Source of the DNA: Nostoc foliaceum FACHB-393
GTDB taxonomy: Bacteria > Cyanobacteriota > Cyanobacteriia > Cyanobacteriales > Nostocaceae
Direction: 5' to 3'
NCBI RefSeq assembly: GCF_014698505.1
Contig: NZ_JACJTD010000002.1
Coordinates: 346,545 to 410,544 of the forward strand
DNA: 64,000 nt
Translations under genes and position numbers: made by a program
Notes under the pieces: model-generated
Databases searched by the model: none
What the model was told of the DNA's origin: nothing
The model's input: only the letters and a program-made list of their open reading frames with translations
Shown here: piece by piece, positions 45,829-55,653 of the stretch
Layout of the letters: every line of letters begins with the position of its first letter
Numbering within the stretch: the first letter of the stretch is position 1

Positions 45829-48042
45829 TTAATGCACTAACGCGATCGCACGTTTTGTTAACGCTTCAGCAGTCAATCCATTAAATGCCATCAACTCGCC
45901 AGCACTGGCTGTAGTTTCCCCACGTTTCCAAGCAAAGGTGTCGCGCTTGGCTGTACTCCGTAACAAAATTGGTTCTAGCATCCCCGCAGCACCACCAGTC
46001 ACCGCAATTAACGCATCACCATCAAATAATTCGGCAAATTTCGCATCATCTAAGAAACCGCCTTCGGGTTGGGAACAGGTATCCCATGCGGTATCATGAC
46101 TACGGTATAATTGCCGAGGATTGATCACAGAAACAATCTTCGCACCAATACCTTCAGTTTCCAAGAAAGCAGCAGCTTCAAACACTGGCATTAATGTCAT
46201 ATCACCAATCACAGCAAATACAACTTGTTTATCACCAGCGACTTCATGCAATAGCACCGCACCATCGCGCAACCCTTGACGAGTTTGTTCTAAAGTTGTG
46301 CGAATTGGCAATGGCGACTTACTAGCTGTAATCACAATTCCCTTATTCTTAGTTTTCAACGCCCAGTCATAACAGGCTTGAATACTATTAGCATCAGGCG
46401 GAAATAATGGGAAAACATTTCCATTTCGCATCAACGAAGCAAAGTAAGCTTCAATTTCAGGACGTTGGTGAGTCCAACCGTTGCGCCCTTGTTCTAACGC
46501 ACCTGCTGTGAATAAAGTAATAGTCGAGGGAGTTTGACGGCGTAATTCTGCCATTGCTTGGGTTACAGTTTGCCAAATTGGTAATCCGTTGATGGCAAAA
46601 GATTCGTAAGAACACCACAAAGTTCTCGCACCCATTAATGCTAAACCGGCAGCTAAACCCGCACAAGCATCTTCACTCAATGGTTCATAAACTTGTCCAT
46701 TTGGTGCTTGATTATATAAGTCGTCGATTGTGGGGTGAATAATCTTTAATGCTTGGTTGATGTTGGCAATTCCAGATGCTTCATTACCATCAGCGTTGGT
46801 GACGAGGAAATTTTGATCTTTTTTTCCAACAATTCCTACCAATCGTCCCATTGCGGTTGTGGAAACTTTTGGTTCGCCACCAACTGCATATTCTTCTAAA
46901 GGTAATTCGCCTAATTCTGGCAATGGGAATTCAAATTCTGTCACCACAGTTTTTGCTGCTGGGCCACCACCGGCGCGTTCGGCATTTGTTCTGACTAATT
47001 GCCAAGCTTCCGCAGATAAAGCACGGGTTTGCAATGCACTAACAATATGCGGCGCATCTAGCGTATCTTTGGGATAAAGGTTGTGAGATTTTGAACCCCG
47101 CGCGTGGACTCCTGCACCTTTGAGTTGTTTAATAATGAAGACGGTAAGTTTACCACCTAATGCCGATCGCGCTGCTTTATCTACACCGGAAAGTACTGCC
47201 TGAGTAAATGCTAGGCGTTTCTCAAAGGAAAAGGCGGTACTATCAACATAATCCCCTGGTTGGTTTTGATCGTCGAAATCCTTGGCATCCACTAACACAA
47301 CTTCATCAAAACCGTTACCTTGCCAATATGCTTGCATCTGTTCGTTGGTTTTCAAAGAAACCATGCTGTGATGTTCTTGGCTGTAACCGTTCCACACCAA
47401 CACTGGTAAGAAGTTGGTGACAGCAGGATAAGCTGTATGGAAGTGAGCGATCGCACTTACAATATAAGGCTCACCCAATCCACCATCACCAACTGTAAAG
47501 GGGAACAACTTATCTTTGTGTAACAGTGCAGCCGCCATTGCAAAGTGTTGTCCTTGTCCCAAAGGCCCCGCCGGTGCGAGAATACCAGGGATGAAACCAG
47601 AAAGGTGTCCTAATAATCCGTGCTTTTCTCGAAAGCGATCGCGCAATTCTTGGACTGTAAAAATTCCCATGTCCTCTAGCGATCGATCCAAGAACATGGC
47701 ACTATAAAATCCGGGGGCGTGGTGTCCCACTTCGGTAATAATATTCTTGTATCCCAGCATGACAAGAGATGCGTAAGCTTCCGCTTGGCTGGCGAATCCG
47801 CCGGGATGCCCAGAAGCTTTACTAGCAGTAACTTGCAAAGTTAGGTAGCGTAAAGCATCAGCAGCCAGTAAAGTTTGATATACAGCATTTGGTTCTGTGG
47901 GAGATGCGATCGCTACTTTGCCTGACTCTATAGCAGGTGTTGCACCATAAGTTTCAAAATCTGGTAAAGCTTCACCAAAATATTGAATTCCTTCAGAAAA
48001 ATTGGGAAGCGCTGAAGATGCCTTTGGGGAAATTGCAGTCAT
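45829..48042 (-). CDS. ThDP-dependent phosphoketolase/transketolase-like enzyme
   Basis: An enzyme of about 737 residues from the ATG at 48042 (the frame continues to 48096). The N-terminal half has transketolase-type cofactor motifs: ASKASGHPGGFASQAEAYAS, GPLGQGQHFAM and the diphosphate-binding GDGGLGEPYI. VWNGYSQEHHSMVS and the C-terminal half with EPLSEDACAGLAAGLALMGA complete the architecture. Relatives are annotated as phosphoketolase (splitting xylulose-5-P or fructose-6-P to acetyl-P), but this protein lacks the GHWGT start motif of classical XFP, so its exact reaction is uncertain. Confidence 0.8.
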   Translation of the reverse strand: MTAISPKASSALPNFSEGIQYFGEALPDFETYGATPAIESGKVAIASPTEPNAVYQTLLAADALRYLTLQVTASKASGHPGGFASQAEAYASLVMLGYKNIITEVGHHAPGFYSAMFLDRSLEDMGIFTVQELRDRFREKHGLLGHLSGFIPGILAPAGPLGQGQHFAMAAALLHKDKLFPFTVGDGGLGEPYIVSAIAHFHTAYPAVTNFLPVLVWNGYSQEHHSMVSLKTNEQMQAYWQGNGFDEVVLVDAKDFDDQNQPGDYVDSTAFSFEKRLAFTQAVLSGVDKAARSALGGKLTVFIIKQLKGAGVHARGSKSHNLYPKDTLDAPHIVSALQTRALSAEAWQLVRTNAERAGGGPAAKTVVTEFEFPLPELGELPLEEYAVGGEPKVSTTAMGRLVGIVGKKDQNFLVTNADGNEASGIANINQALKIIHPTIDDLYNQAPNGQVYEPLSEDACAGLAAGLALMGARTLWCSYESFAINGLPIWQTVTQAMAELRRQTPSTITLFTAGALEQGRNGWTHQRPEIEAYFASLMRNGNVFPLFPPDANSIQACYDWALKTKNKGIVITASKSPLPIRTTLEQTRQGLRDGAVLLHEVAGDKQVVFAVIGDMTLMPVFEAAAFLETEGIGAKIVSVINPRQLYRSHDTAWDTCSQPEGGFLDDAKFAELFDGDALIAVTGGAAGMLEPILLRSTAKRDTFAWKRGETTASAGELMAFNGLTAEALTKRAIALVH

Positions 48043-48229
48043 GCTGAGTACCTTTTGACGATTAGTGAAACTGTAGATGCTTGTTGAATTTAACAAAAAT
48101 TTTACATCTTCGAGGTTGTAACAGTTTATTGCTTTTTTACAACGTTAGAATAAGTACTTTAAATGGTCACGCAACCAAAATTTCAATTAGTTTAAGTAGC
48201 AAAAAAATATTTAAGTAGCAAAAAAAATT

Positions 48230-49612
48230 ATGAAATTACCAAATGGCCCACAAATCCCAGTCCTTTTACAGATGGTGCGTTGGATTGCTAATCCGATGTC
48301 ATTCATGGAAGATTGCGCCAAAAGCTATGGGGAGACTTTTACTATCAGGTTAGAGAGAAATTCTCCTCCTTTGGTGATTGTCAGCAGTCCCCAAGCGCAA
48401 CAGCAGATTTTAACAAACGATACCAAGGAATTAGAAGCGCCTGGTGATTTGAATGATGTGTTTAAATTTTTGCTGGGGAAGCATTCTGTGATTACCATCA
48501 GTGGCGCAGAACACCAGCGCCAACGGCAGTTGTTAATGCCTCCCTTTCACGGCGAAAGAATGCGGAACTATAGTCAGGTGATTACCGATGTCACCAAGCA
48601 AGTCATTAGCCAATACCAGATAGGTAAACCCTTTAATATTCGGTCTGCAACCCAAGCTATTACTCTGCGGGTGATTATGCAAGCTGTATTTGGGCTACAT
48701 GAAGGGCCCCGCGCCGAAAAACTACAGAAATTTTTGGGCGATCTTTTAGAAAAGGCTAGTTCTCGGTTACTTGTGGCTTTGCTTTATTTTCCCGCTTTGC
48801 AAAGAGATTTTGGCCCGATTAACTTCTGGGGAAAGCAGATGCACCGGCAGCAAAAAGCTGACGAACTCATCTACGAGGAAATTCGGGAACGTCGAGAACA
48901 ACCAGATTCATCACGCACAGATATTCTTAGCTTACTCATGGCTGCTAGGGATGAAGCAGGCCAACCCATGACTGATGAAGAGTTGCGCGATGAATTGATG
49001 ACTCTGTTAGTCGCTGGTCATGAAACCACAGCCACAGCCTTAGCATGGGCATTATACTGGATTCACAAAATACCATCAGTGCGCCAAAAGCTTCTCCAAG
49101 AATTAGATAGCTTGGGCGGTAACCTAGATCCCAGCACCGTTTTCAAATTACCTTATCTCAACGCTGTCTGTTCCGAGACATTGCGGATTTACCCAGTAGG
49201 TATACTAACTTTTCCCAGAAAAGTAAGAACACCAATATCGCTAGGCGGCTACGAACTAGAACCGGGTACAGTCTTACTTGGTTCCATTTATTTGACCCAC
49301 CAACGGGAAGATATTTATCCAGAACCTAAGCAGTTTAAGCCAGAACGCTTTTTAGAACGGCAATTTTCCCCTTATGAATATTTGCCCTTTGGCGGTGGTG
49401 CAAGACGTTGTATTGGTCTAGCATTTGCCCAGTTGGAAATGAAGCTAGCACTTGCCGAAATCCTTTCCAGCCTTGAATTAGAACTAGTTGACAATCGTGA
49501 AGTGCGACCTAAACGCCGTGGTTTGGTGACAGGCCCAGATCGTCCCATTGAGATGGTTGTGACGAGTCAACGTCAGGTGAAGTCCCCCATTCTCCAGACA
49601 ACCACTGTTTGA
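48230..49612 (+). CDS. cytochrome P450, CYP110-like (first copy)
   Basis: A 460-residue P450. The haem ligand is Cys394 in PFGGGARRCIGLAFAQLEMK; the I-helix oxygen-activation motif is VAGHETTATA; the K-helix ExxR is in CSETLRIYPV and the meander in PERFLERQFSPYEYLPFGGG. CYP110 enzymes of filamentous cyanobacteria hydroxylate long-chain alkanes, fatty acids or terpenes. It is a close relative of the next gene. It has no membrane anchor. A terminator hairpin follows. Confidence 0.93.
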   Translation: MKLPNGPQIPVLLQMVRWIANPMSFMEDCAKSYGETFTIRLERNSPPLVIVSSPQAQQQILTNDTKELEAPGDLNDVFKFLLGKHSVITISGAEHQRQRQLLMPPFHGERMRNYSQVITDVTKQVISQYQIGKPFNIRSATQAITLRVIMQAVFGLHEGPRAEKLQKFLGDLLEKASSRLLVALLYFPALQRDFGPINFWGKQMHRQQKADELIYEEIRERREQPDSSRTDILSLLMAARDEAGQPMTDEELRDELMTLLVAGHETTATALAWALYWIHKIPSVRQKLLQELDSLGGNLDPSTVFKLPYLNAVCSETLRIYPVGILTFPRKVRTPISLGGYELEPGTVLLGSIYLTHQREDIYPEPKQFKPERFLERQFSPYEYLPFGGGARRCIGLAFAQLEMKLALAEILSSLELELVDNREVRPKRRGLVTGPDRPIEMVVTSQRQVKSPILQTTTV

Positions 49613-50105
49613 TACTGCGGGGTTTAATAGTTGCCTTCAGCAAATTTTAAACTTCCATCTATACATTTAGATAGATTTTCAATGCTTTTATATAATCCCC
49701 TGTAGCCCTCTTTTAATCAGGACTATAGGGGATTTTAATATATTGCAACTGTAAAAAGAATGGGTTTTAAGACTGAATGTATATACCAATATAGGGCACT
49801 TTTACATCACCAAAAGACATAATTTAAGTGGGTGTGCACCCTAAATATCTTTAGGGAACTTTTCCGTAAATGCATCCAAATATTTAGCAAAAATACTATT
49901 ATTATCATTGTAAAAGCTAATGGTGTTTATTTATTAAGACGATTTAACTAGTGGTATTCTACTCTAGAAAATTACCATAAACACTTTTTCAAGCTTGCTC
50001 TAATTCCCTATTTTTTAAGGAGGGCTAGGGATGATTAATTCTTATACCAAGCAAGCAGATTGGATGAATTGCAGCTTAGTAAATTATAAAATTATCGAAT
50101 AAACA
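49613..50105. other. gap between the P450 genes
   Basis: About 490 bases. Near the start is a terminator hairpin (49694-49736). The rest is AT-rich with no coding frame and should contain the promoter of the second P450 gene, which is therefore probably separately transcribed. Confidence 0.6.
49694..49736 (+). terminator. terminator after the first P450 gene
   Basis: AATCCCCTGTAG (49694-49705) pairs with CTATAGGGGATT (49723-49734) with one G-T pair, followed by TTTAATAT. Confidence 0.6.
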
Positions 50106-51482
50106 ATGAAAGTACTTGATAAGATAAGCACCCTAGAATTGCTACAAACTCTGCAATTAATTGCTCAACCAACAAAAACTTTAGAAAAGTATTCTGCCAA
50201 GTATGGTGACGTTTTTACAATGCGGGTAATGGGTTTAAATTCACCACCAATAGTATTTTTTAGCCATCCCCAAGCAATTAGTGATTGTTTTGCTATACCT
50301 GCACAAAAGTTAGATTTTAAGAAAGCAACCCATGTATTTAAACCTTTGTTTGGAGAAAATTCTATTGTATTTCAAGAAGCGCGATCGCACCAACAACAAC
50401 GGCAGTTATTACTACCAGCTTTTCATGGCGATAATTTAAAATCTTATGGACAAGCAATTTGCCAAATCACTGAAGAACTTACACAAAGTTGGACATCAGA
50501 TACAAATATTTGTATACACAACTTAATGTCAAATATTACTTTAGAAATTATCTTACAAGTGGTATTTGGAATTACTCATGGTGCGCGTTACCAAGAATTA
50601 AAAGAAAAATTGAGTTCTTTATTAGAAGATGTAACTAAACCTTGGTATTCTAGCCTGTTCTTCTTCCCTTCGCTGCAACAAGATTTAGGTGCATGGAGTC
50701 CTTGGGGAATTTTCTTAAAAAGACGAGAGCAAATTGACAAACTCATCTATGCAGAAATTTCTGAAAGACGTTGGCAAAGTGACGCTACGCGTACAGATAT
50801 TCTCAGTATGCTAATGTCAGCGCGTGACATAAATGGACAACAGATGACAGATGAGGAATTACGTGATCAACTAGTTTCATTATTGCTGTTGGGTTACGAA
50901 ACGACATCTGGTGTATTAGCTTGGATATTTTATTTAATTCACTCTCACCCAGAGGTAAAACATCGGCTAATGCAAGAACTAAATACCTTGTCTGATCTTA
51001 CAAATCCTGAAGCAATTACAGAATTACCTTATCTCACCGCCGTCTGTCAAGAAACACTGCGAATTCATCCTATTGCTTTAATTTGTACACCGCGGATGGT
51101 AAGAGATAGAGTGGAAATTATGGGGCAGAAATTTACATCAGAAACAGTTTTAGTTCCTTGTATTTATTTAGCACATCGCCGAGCCGATACTTACCCAGAA
51201 CCAGAACAGTTTCGTCCAGAAAGATTCCTCAACCACAAATTTTCACCTTACGAATATTTACCCTTTGGTGGAGGTTATCGCGGTTGCATTGGTGCAGCCT
51301 TTTCCATGTATGAACTAAAATTAGTAACAGCCATAATATTATCGAATTTTCAACTAACCCTTACTGATAAACGTCCAGTGCATCCAGTCCGTCGTGGTAT
51401 TACGATTGTCCCTAGCGGTGGTGTGAAAATGGTTGTTACCAAAAAAGCAAAACTTAAAAGACCAACAATACTTTCTACTTGA
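50106..51482 (+). CDS. cytochrome P450, CYP110-like (second copy)
   Basis: A 458-residue P450. The haem ligand is Cys394 in PFGGGYRGCIGAAFSMYELK; ExxR is in CQETLRIHPI and the meander in PERFLNHKFSPYEYLPFGGG. The I-helix has LLGYETTSGV: tyrosine replaces the usual histidine before the Glu-Thr-Thr, the main visible difference from the first copy. Gene order and similarity point to an old tandem duplication with divergence. The substrate is unknown. Confidence 0.93.
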   Translation: MKVLDKISTLELLQTLQLIAQPTKTLEKYSAKYGDVFTMRVMGLNSPPIVFFSHPQAISDCFAIPAQKLDFKKATHVFKPLFGENSIVFQEARSHQQQRQLLLPAFHGDNLKSYGQAICQITEELTQSWTSDTNICIHNLMSNITLEIILQVVFGITHGARYQELKEKLSSLLEDVTKPWYSSLFFFPSLQQDLGAWSPWGIFLKRREQIDKLIYAEISERRWQSDATRTDILSMLMSARDINGQQMTDEELRDQLVSLLLLGYETTSGVLAWIFYLIHSHPEVKHRLMQELNTLSDLTNPEAITELPYLTAVCQETLRIHPIALICTPRMVRDRVEIMGQKFTSETVLVPCIYLAHRRADTYPEPEQFRPERFLNHKFSPYEYLPFGGGYRGCIGAAFSMYELKLVTAIILSNFQLTLTDKRPVHPVRRGITIVPSGGVKMVVTKKAKLKRPTILST

Positions 51483-51584
51483 TTACTCAATCCTCCAATT
51501 TGCATATACCGCAATGTAGATCCGCTCCTTAGCATCTAGCCTTTACAGTAACTAGTAAGACGACATTTAGGAGCTTACTAATTC

Positions 51585-52343
51585 ATGCCTGATGAGCATC
51601 GGTTGGAGGAACAATTTCTATCCCAGGAAGCTGAAAGAAGAATATCTGAAAAGCTAGATAACGCAGAAAAAATTGAAATAGATGTACAAACTGATCTGTT
51701 GAAAATAGTTCAGGGACAAGCGGATGGAGTTTCGGTTGCAGGAAAAGGATTAGTAATCCAAGAAGACATCCGCGTACAGGAAATAAAACTGCAAACAGAT
51801 AGTATTGCTATCAATCCCTTAAGCGCTATTTTTGGTCAAATAGAACTCAATGAGCCAGTCAATGCCATTGCTCGCATTGTACTCACAGAAGCAGATATTA
51901 ACCGCGCTTTGGCATCAGATTTTGTTAGCAGTCAGATGCAAGATTTTGATTTCGAAGTAGATGGTAAAATTGTGAGTTTTGAGGCACAAAAAATTGAATT
52001 ATTTTTACCTGGTGATGGCAAAATAGAATGTAGGGGAAGAGTACTGTTAAAAGAAATGGAAAATACTCGCCCTTTGGGTTACACTGCGATCGCACGTCCA
52101 CGGACTCATTCACAACCCGCGATGCTGGAAAGTTTTAACTGCACTGAGGGAGGGGGAATTTCCATAGAAGTAGTTACAGCTATAATGCAGAAAGCCAAAG
52201 AATGGATGAATATACCATTTTTTAAATGGGAAGATATGGTCTTTCATATTAAAGATATCAAAGTAGAAACTGGTAGTTTAATCCTGATGATAGAAACTCA
52301 AGTGAAGCAAATACCATCATCGACAAATTTACCATCTCTTTAG
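51585..52343 (+). CDS. DUF2993 protein (LmeA-like phospholipid-binding)
   Basis: A 252-residue DUF2993 protein, a family common in cyanobacteria and actinobacteria. The start of the domain (EIDVQTDLLKIVQGQADGVS), the middle (LTEADINRALASDF) and the closing VETGSLILMIETQVKQIPSS match. No clear signal peptide is present. LmeA of mycobacteria binds phosphoinositides; a lipid-binding role is plausible. It lies between the P450s and the crtO-like gene on the same strand. Confidence 0.85.
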   Translation: MPDEHRLEEQFLSQEAERRISEKLDNAEKIEIDVQTDLLKIVQGQADGVSVAGKGLVIQEDIRVQEIKLQTDSIAINPLSAIFGQIELNEPVNAIARIVLTEADINRALASDFVSSQMQDFDFEVDGKIVSFEAQKIELFLPGDGKIECRGRVLLKEMENTRPLGYTAIARPRTHSQPAMLESFNCTEGGGISIEVVTAIMQKAKEWMNIPFFKWEDMVFHIKDIKVETGSLILMIETQVKQIPSSTNLPSL

Positions 52344-52451
52344 TTAGTAGTATTGGCAGTAGTTAAAGATAATTTTTGTTACTAGAGGATGATGTAAAAG
52401 TAGTAAAATGTTTCTACTATTTAGAAAGCTACTTATTTCTAAATTCCAACT

Positions 52452-54146
52452 ATGCAAGAGTATGATGTTGTCCTTATCGGTGCTGGACACAATGGGTTAG
52501 TTTGTGCAGCTTATTTACTAAAAGCTGGTTATAGCGTCCTGTTACTGGAAAAGCGTTCTGTTCCAGGTGGTGCAGCAACAACTGAAGAATGTTTACCTCA
52601 AGAGGCTCCTGGGTTTAAATTTAACTTGTGTGCTATCGACCATGAATTTATTCACTTGGGGCCAGTTGTTGAAGAATTAGAACTAGAAAAATACGGCTTG
52701 CATTATCTGGAATGTGATCCAGTTGTTTTCTGTCCTCACCCTGATGGTAAGTATTTTTTAGGACATAAGTCAGTGGAAAAGACTTGTGCAGAAATCGCCC
52801 GTTACAATGAACGTGATGCCAAAAAATACGCAGAATTTGTAGACTATTGGCAGCGAGCGATCGGTGCAATGATTCCGATGTTTAATGCACCGCCAAAGTC
52901 AATTATAGATATCGTTGGCAACTACGATATCAAAAAATTCAAAGATTTATTTTCGGTTATTGGTTCGCCAAACAAAACGCTGGACTTTATTCGCACCATG
53001 TTAACCAGCGCCGAGGATTTACTTAACGAGTGGTTTGATGAGGAATTTTTGAAAGCGCCATTAGCCAGACTAGCATCAGAACTTGGTGCGCCGCCATCGC
53101 AAAAAACCCTTGCTATTGGTGCAATCATGATGGCGATGCGTCACAATCCGGGAATGGCAAGACCGCGCGGCGGAACTGGCGCACTTGTGCAAGCTTTGGT
53201 GAATTTAGTCACAAGCAAAGGTGGCGTTATTCTCACAGACCAACATGTTGAAAAAGTTTTAATTGATGATGGAAAAGCCGTTGGTGTACGAGTGGCTGGT
53301 AACACCGAATATCGCGCTAAATACGGGGTTATTTCTAATATCGATGCCAAGCGGTTATTTTTACAAATGACTGATAAAAGTGATATCGATGGAGCCGACC
53401 CAGATTTATGGGAAAGATTAGAACGCCGCATCGTTAATAACAACGAAACCATCCTCAAGATAGACTTAGCTTTGGACGAACCACTGCGCTTTCCATACCA
53501 TGCGCACAAAGACGAATACCTCGTTGGTTCTATCTTGATTGCTGATTCCGTGGCTCATGTAGAACAGGCTCATAGTAAATGTAGCTTAGGAGAAATTCCT
53601 GATGCTGACCCATCAATGTATGTGGTGATGCCTAGCTACTTAGACCCCACATTAGCACCACCAGGTAAGCACACTGTATGGATTGAGTATTTTGCGCCTT
53701 ATCAAATTGCTGGTGCAGAAGGCACTGGTTTAAAAGGGACTGGTTGGACAGATGAATTGAAAAACAAAGTTGCAGATAGGGTGGTTGATAAATTGGCAGA
53801 TTATGCACCGAATGTCAAGAATGCAACTATCGCCCGGCGTGTAGAAAGTCCAGCAGAACTAGGAGAAAGATTAGGTGCTTATAAAGGGAATTATTACCAT
53901 GTTGACATGACCCTAGATCAGATGGTATTTTTCCGTCCCTTGCCAGAAATAGCCAACTACAAAACGCCAATTGAGAATCTATTCTTGACTGGTGCAGGAA
54001 CTCATCCAGGTGGTTCCATTTCGGGAATGCCGGGACGTAATTGTGCCCGTGTGTTTTTGCAGGCAAAACATCCCATTAGCCAAACTTTAAAGGATGCGCG
54101 GGATTCGATTAAATCAACTGTCGAGTCGGTGTTTGGCATTAATTAG
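52452..54146 (+). CDS. crtO: CrtO-type beta-carotene ketolase
   Basis: A 564-residue FAD-dependent protein of the phytoene-desaturase superfamily. The N-terminal dinucleotide motif is VVLIGAGHNGLVCAAYLLKA, followed by EKRSVPGGAATTEECLPQEA; the C-terminal FAD segment is LTGAGTHPGGSISGMPGRNC. Length and motifs fit the CrtO ketolases of Nostoc-type cyanobacteria, which convert beta-carotene to echinenone (and canthaxanthin). It could also be a less-studied relative in the CrtI/CrtO family; substrate needs testing. It has a strong downstream terminator. Confidence 0.8.
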   Translation: MQEYDVVLIGAGHNGLVCAAYLLKAGYSVLLLEKRSVPGGAATTEECLPQEAPGFKFNLCAIDHEFIHLGPVVEELELEKYGLHYLECDPVVFCPHPDGKYFLGHKSVEKTCAEIARYNERDAKKYAEFVDYWQRAIGAMIPMFNAPPKSIIDIVGNYDIKKFKDLFSVIGSPNKTLDFIRTMLTSAEDLLNEWFDEEFLKAPLARLASELGAPPSQKTLAIGAIMMAMRHNPGMARPRGGTGALVQALVNLVTSKGGVILTDQHVEKVLIDDGKAVGVRVAGNTEYRAKYGVISNIDAKRLFLQMTDKSDIDGADPDLWERLERRIVNNNETILKIDLALDEPLRFPYHAHKDEYLVGSILIADSVAHVEQAHSKCSLGEIPDADPSMYVVMPSYLDPTLAPPGKHTVWIEYFAPYQIAGAEGTGLKGTGWTDELKNKVADRVVDKLADYAPNVKNATIARRVESPAELGERLGAYKGNYYHVDMTLDQMVFFRPLPEIANYKTPIENLFLTGAGTHPGGSISGMPGRNCARVFLQAKHPISQTLKDARDSIKSTVESVFGIN

Positions 54147-54153
54147 GTTTTAT

Positions 54154-54200
54154 GTAAAGAGGCAAAGCACGAAGTAAGGCTTCGCCTCTTTGCGTTTTAC
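54154..54200 (+). terminator. terminator after the ketolase gene
   Basis: The stem AAAGAGGC (54156-54163) / GCCTCTTT (54184-54191), with extra inner pairing and outer GTAAA/TTTTAC arms, lies within ten bases of the stop codon and is followed by a T-run. Confidence 0.75.
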
Positions 54201-54411
54201 ATTAGTTTCTTTATCGTATCATTCCCAACGTGCAGTTGAAAGTCGTCTTTGACCTGCCTGAAGATGGTTGCAGTGAGCAATAAACTTGCTTGAAATATTA
54301 AGCAAATAACAGCATCATTTAGTTAAAAAATAGGATGACCGCACCCTTGTTCATTAAAAGGTAAATTACTACACGAGTGCGATGTCTACAACGGGCTACG
54401 CCTAAACAACG

Positions 54412-54485
54412 ATATAGCAATTCTATTTGATTCCCTCTCTATCGACAGGGTTAGATCCCCAACTTCTTTAATAAGTCGGGGATCT
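54412..54485. repeat. dispersed repeat with hairpin, copy 2 (inverted)
   Basis: ATATAGCAATTCTATTTGAT, then about 20 bases, then TTAGATCCCCAACTTCTTTA and AAGTCGGGGATC. It is the reverse complement, with some substitutions, of 44466-44537. Confidence 0.85.
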
Positions 54486-54744
54486 TCTTGTTCGTAACTC
54501 CTGCAAGCATTGCTATAGCAACACAAATAATTGTTTTTTGAATGAAATAGGCTCTAAGCAATTGCTTTATGTGTATTTAATATGATAATGTATCGTACAC
54601 TTGAATTTAAGAAGCTCCTATACATCTTCAACAAAGTTATTTTTCAAAAGAGAAGGAAATTAATGGGTGAAAACTAGTGTATTTTGATAATGTTCAAAAA
54701 ATGAACAACTTTTAACATCATCTTATAAGTTTTGTAGGTATAGC

Positions 54745-55491
54745 ATGGTTTTTCGGTACTGCTTCGTTGCATCTGGTTTGATAGCTTTCTTGGCATTTGG
54801 CTGTAGTAGTGGGGCAAACTCATCAACGGAAAAGACTACACAAGTTGTGCAAGAAAGTAATGTAACCCAGCTTTTCATAGAAGAAGCCAAGGCTACCCAG
54901 AAAGCGGAAGATTTCTTTCATCAAGGTAATAATTTATTAGATGGACACCGTTACGAAGATGCAATAAAAGCATACGACAAAGCGATCACCATCAAAGCTG
55001 AGAGTCCTGAAGCTTGGATTAACCGTGGCATCAGCTTAACATCATTGCAACGCTATAAAGATGCTCTTGCATCCTACGATACTGCGATCGCTATCAAACC
55101 CGACAAATATGAAGCTTGGTATAATCGTGGCATAGCCTTAACATCGTTGCAACGCTATAAAGATGCTATTGCATCTTACGACAAAGCGATCGCCATCAAA
55201 CCCGACAAGTATGAAGCTTTAATTAACCGAGGCATTGCTCTGACAAAGCTGCACCGCTACAAAGATGCTATTGCATCTTATGATAGAGCGATCGCTATCA
55301 AGCAAGATTTACACCAAGCATATTACAACAAAGCTTGCTCTTATGCTTTACAAAGCAATTTAGAATTGGCAATTGAGAACTTAGACAAAGCAATTGAGCT
55401 TGTTCCTGATAAATACAAGAAATTAGCAAAAACTGACCCAGATTTTATCAAAGTGCGTAGTGAAAAGCAGTTTCAGGAATTGCTGCAATAG
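54745..55491 (+). CDS. TPR-repeat lipoprotein
   Basis: A 248-residue protein. The signal peptide MVFRYCFVASGLIAFLAFGC ends at a lipobox cysteine (Cys20), so it is probably lipid-anchored. From about residue 55 come at least four tetratricopeptide repeats of nearly identical sequence (RYKDAIASYDKAIAIKPDKY-type units), then a degenerate one. TPRs mediate protein contacts. The high repeat identity, also at DNA level, suggests recent internal duplication. The partner is unknown. Confidence 0.88.
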   Translation: MVFRYCFVASGLIAFLAFGCSSGANSSTEKTTQVVQESNVTQLFIEEAKATQKAEDFFHQGNNLLDGHRYEDAIKAYDKAITIKAESPEAWINRGISLTSLQRYKDALASYDTAIAIKPDKYEAWYNRGIALTSLQRYKDAIASYDKAIAIKPDKYEALINRGIALTKLHRYKDAIASYDRAIAIKQDLHQAYYNKACSYALQSNLELAIENLDKAIELVPDKYKKLAKTDPDFIKVRSEKQFQELLQ

Positions 55492-55556
55492 TCTGTTGTA
55501 ACCACCGCTCAGTGTAAAATATAAGCCAATAGAGTTTAGATAAGACCAAAACACTT

Positions 55557-55583
55557 GTAGAGACGGCGATTTATCGCGTCTAT
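55557..55583. repeat. dispersed palindromic repeat, copy 3 of 3 (inverted)
   Basis: GTAGAGACGGCGATTTATCG then CGTCTA, the reverse complement type of the units at 5233-5255 and 9231-9255. Confidence 0.85.
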
Positions 55584-55653
55584 AAAATCCAAGCGTATTA
55601 GAATATAAGCCTGCTGTAGAAAGGTATTTTTCTTGAGCGGTTTACAATTAGAC

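Larger units (their letters stand above)
54147..54744. other. repeat-containing intergenic region
   Basis: About 600 bases. It begins with the terminator of the ketolase gene (54154-54200) and contains a dispersed repeat (54412-54485). The final 250 bases are AT-rich and should include the promoter of the TPR lipoprotein gene. No gene was recognised. Confidence 0.65.
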
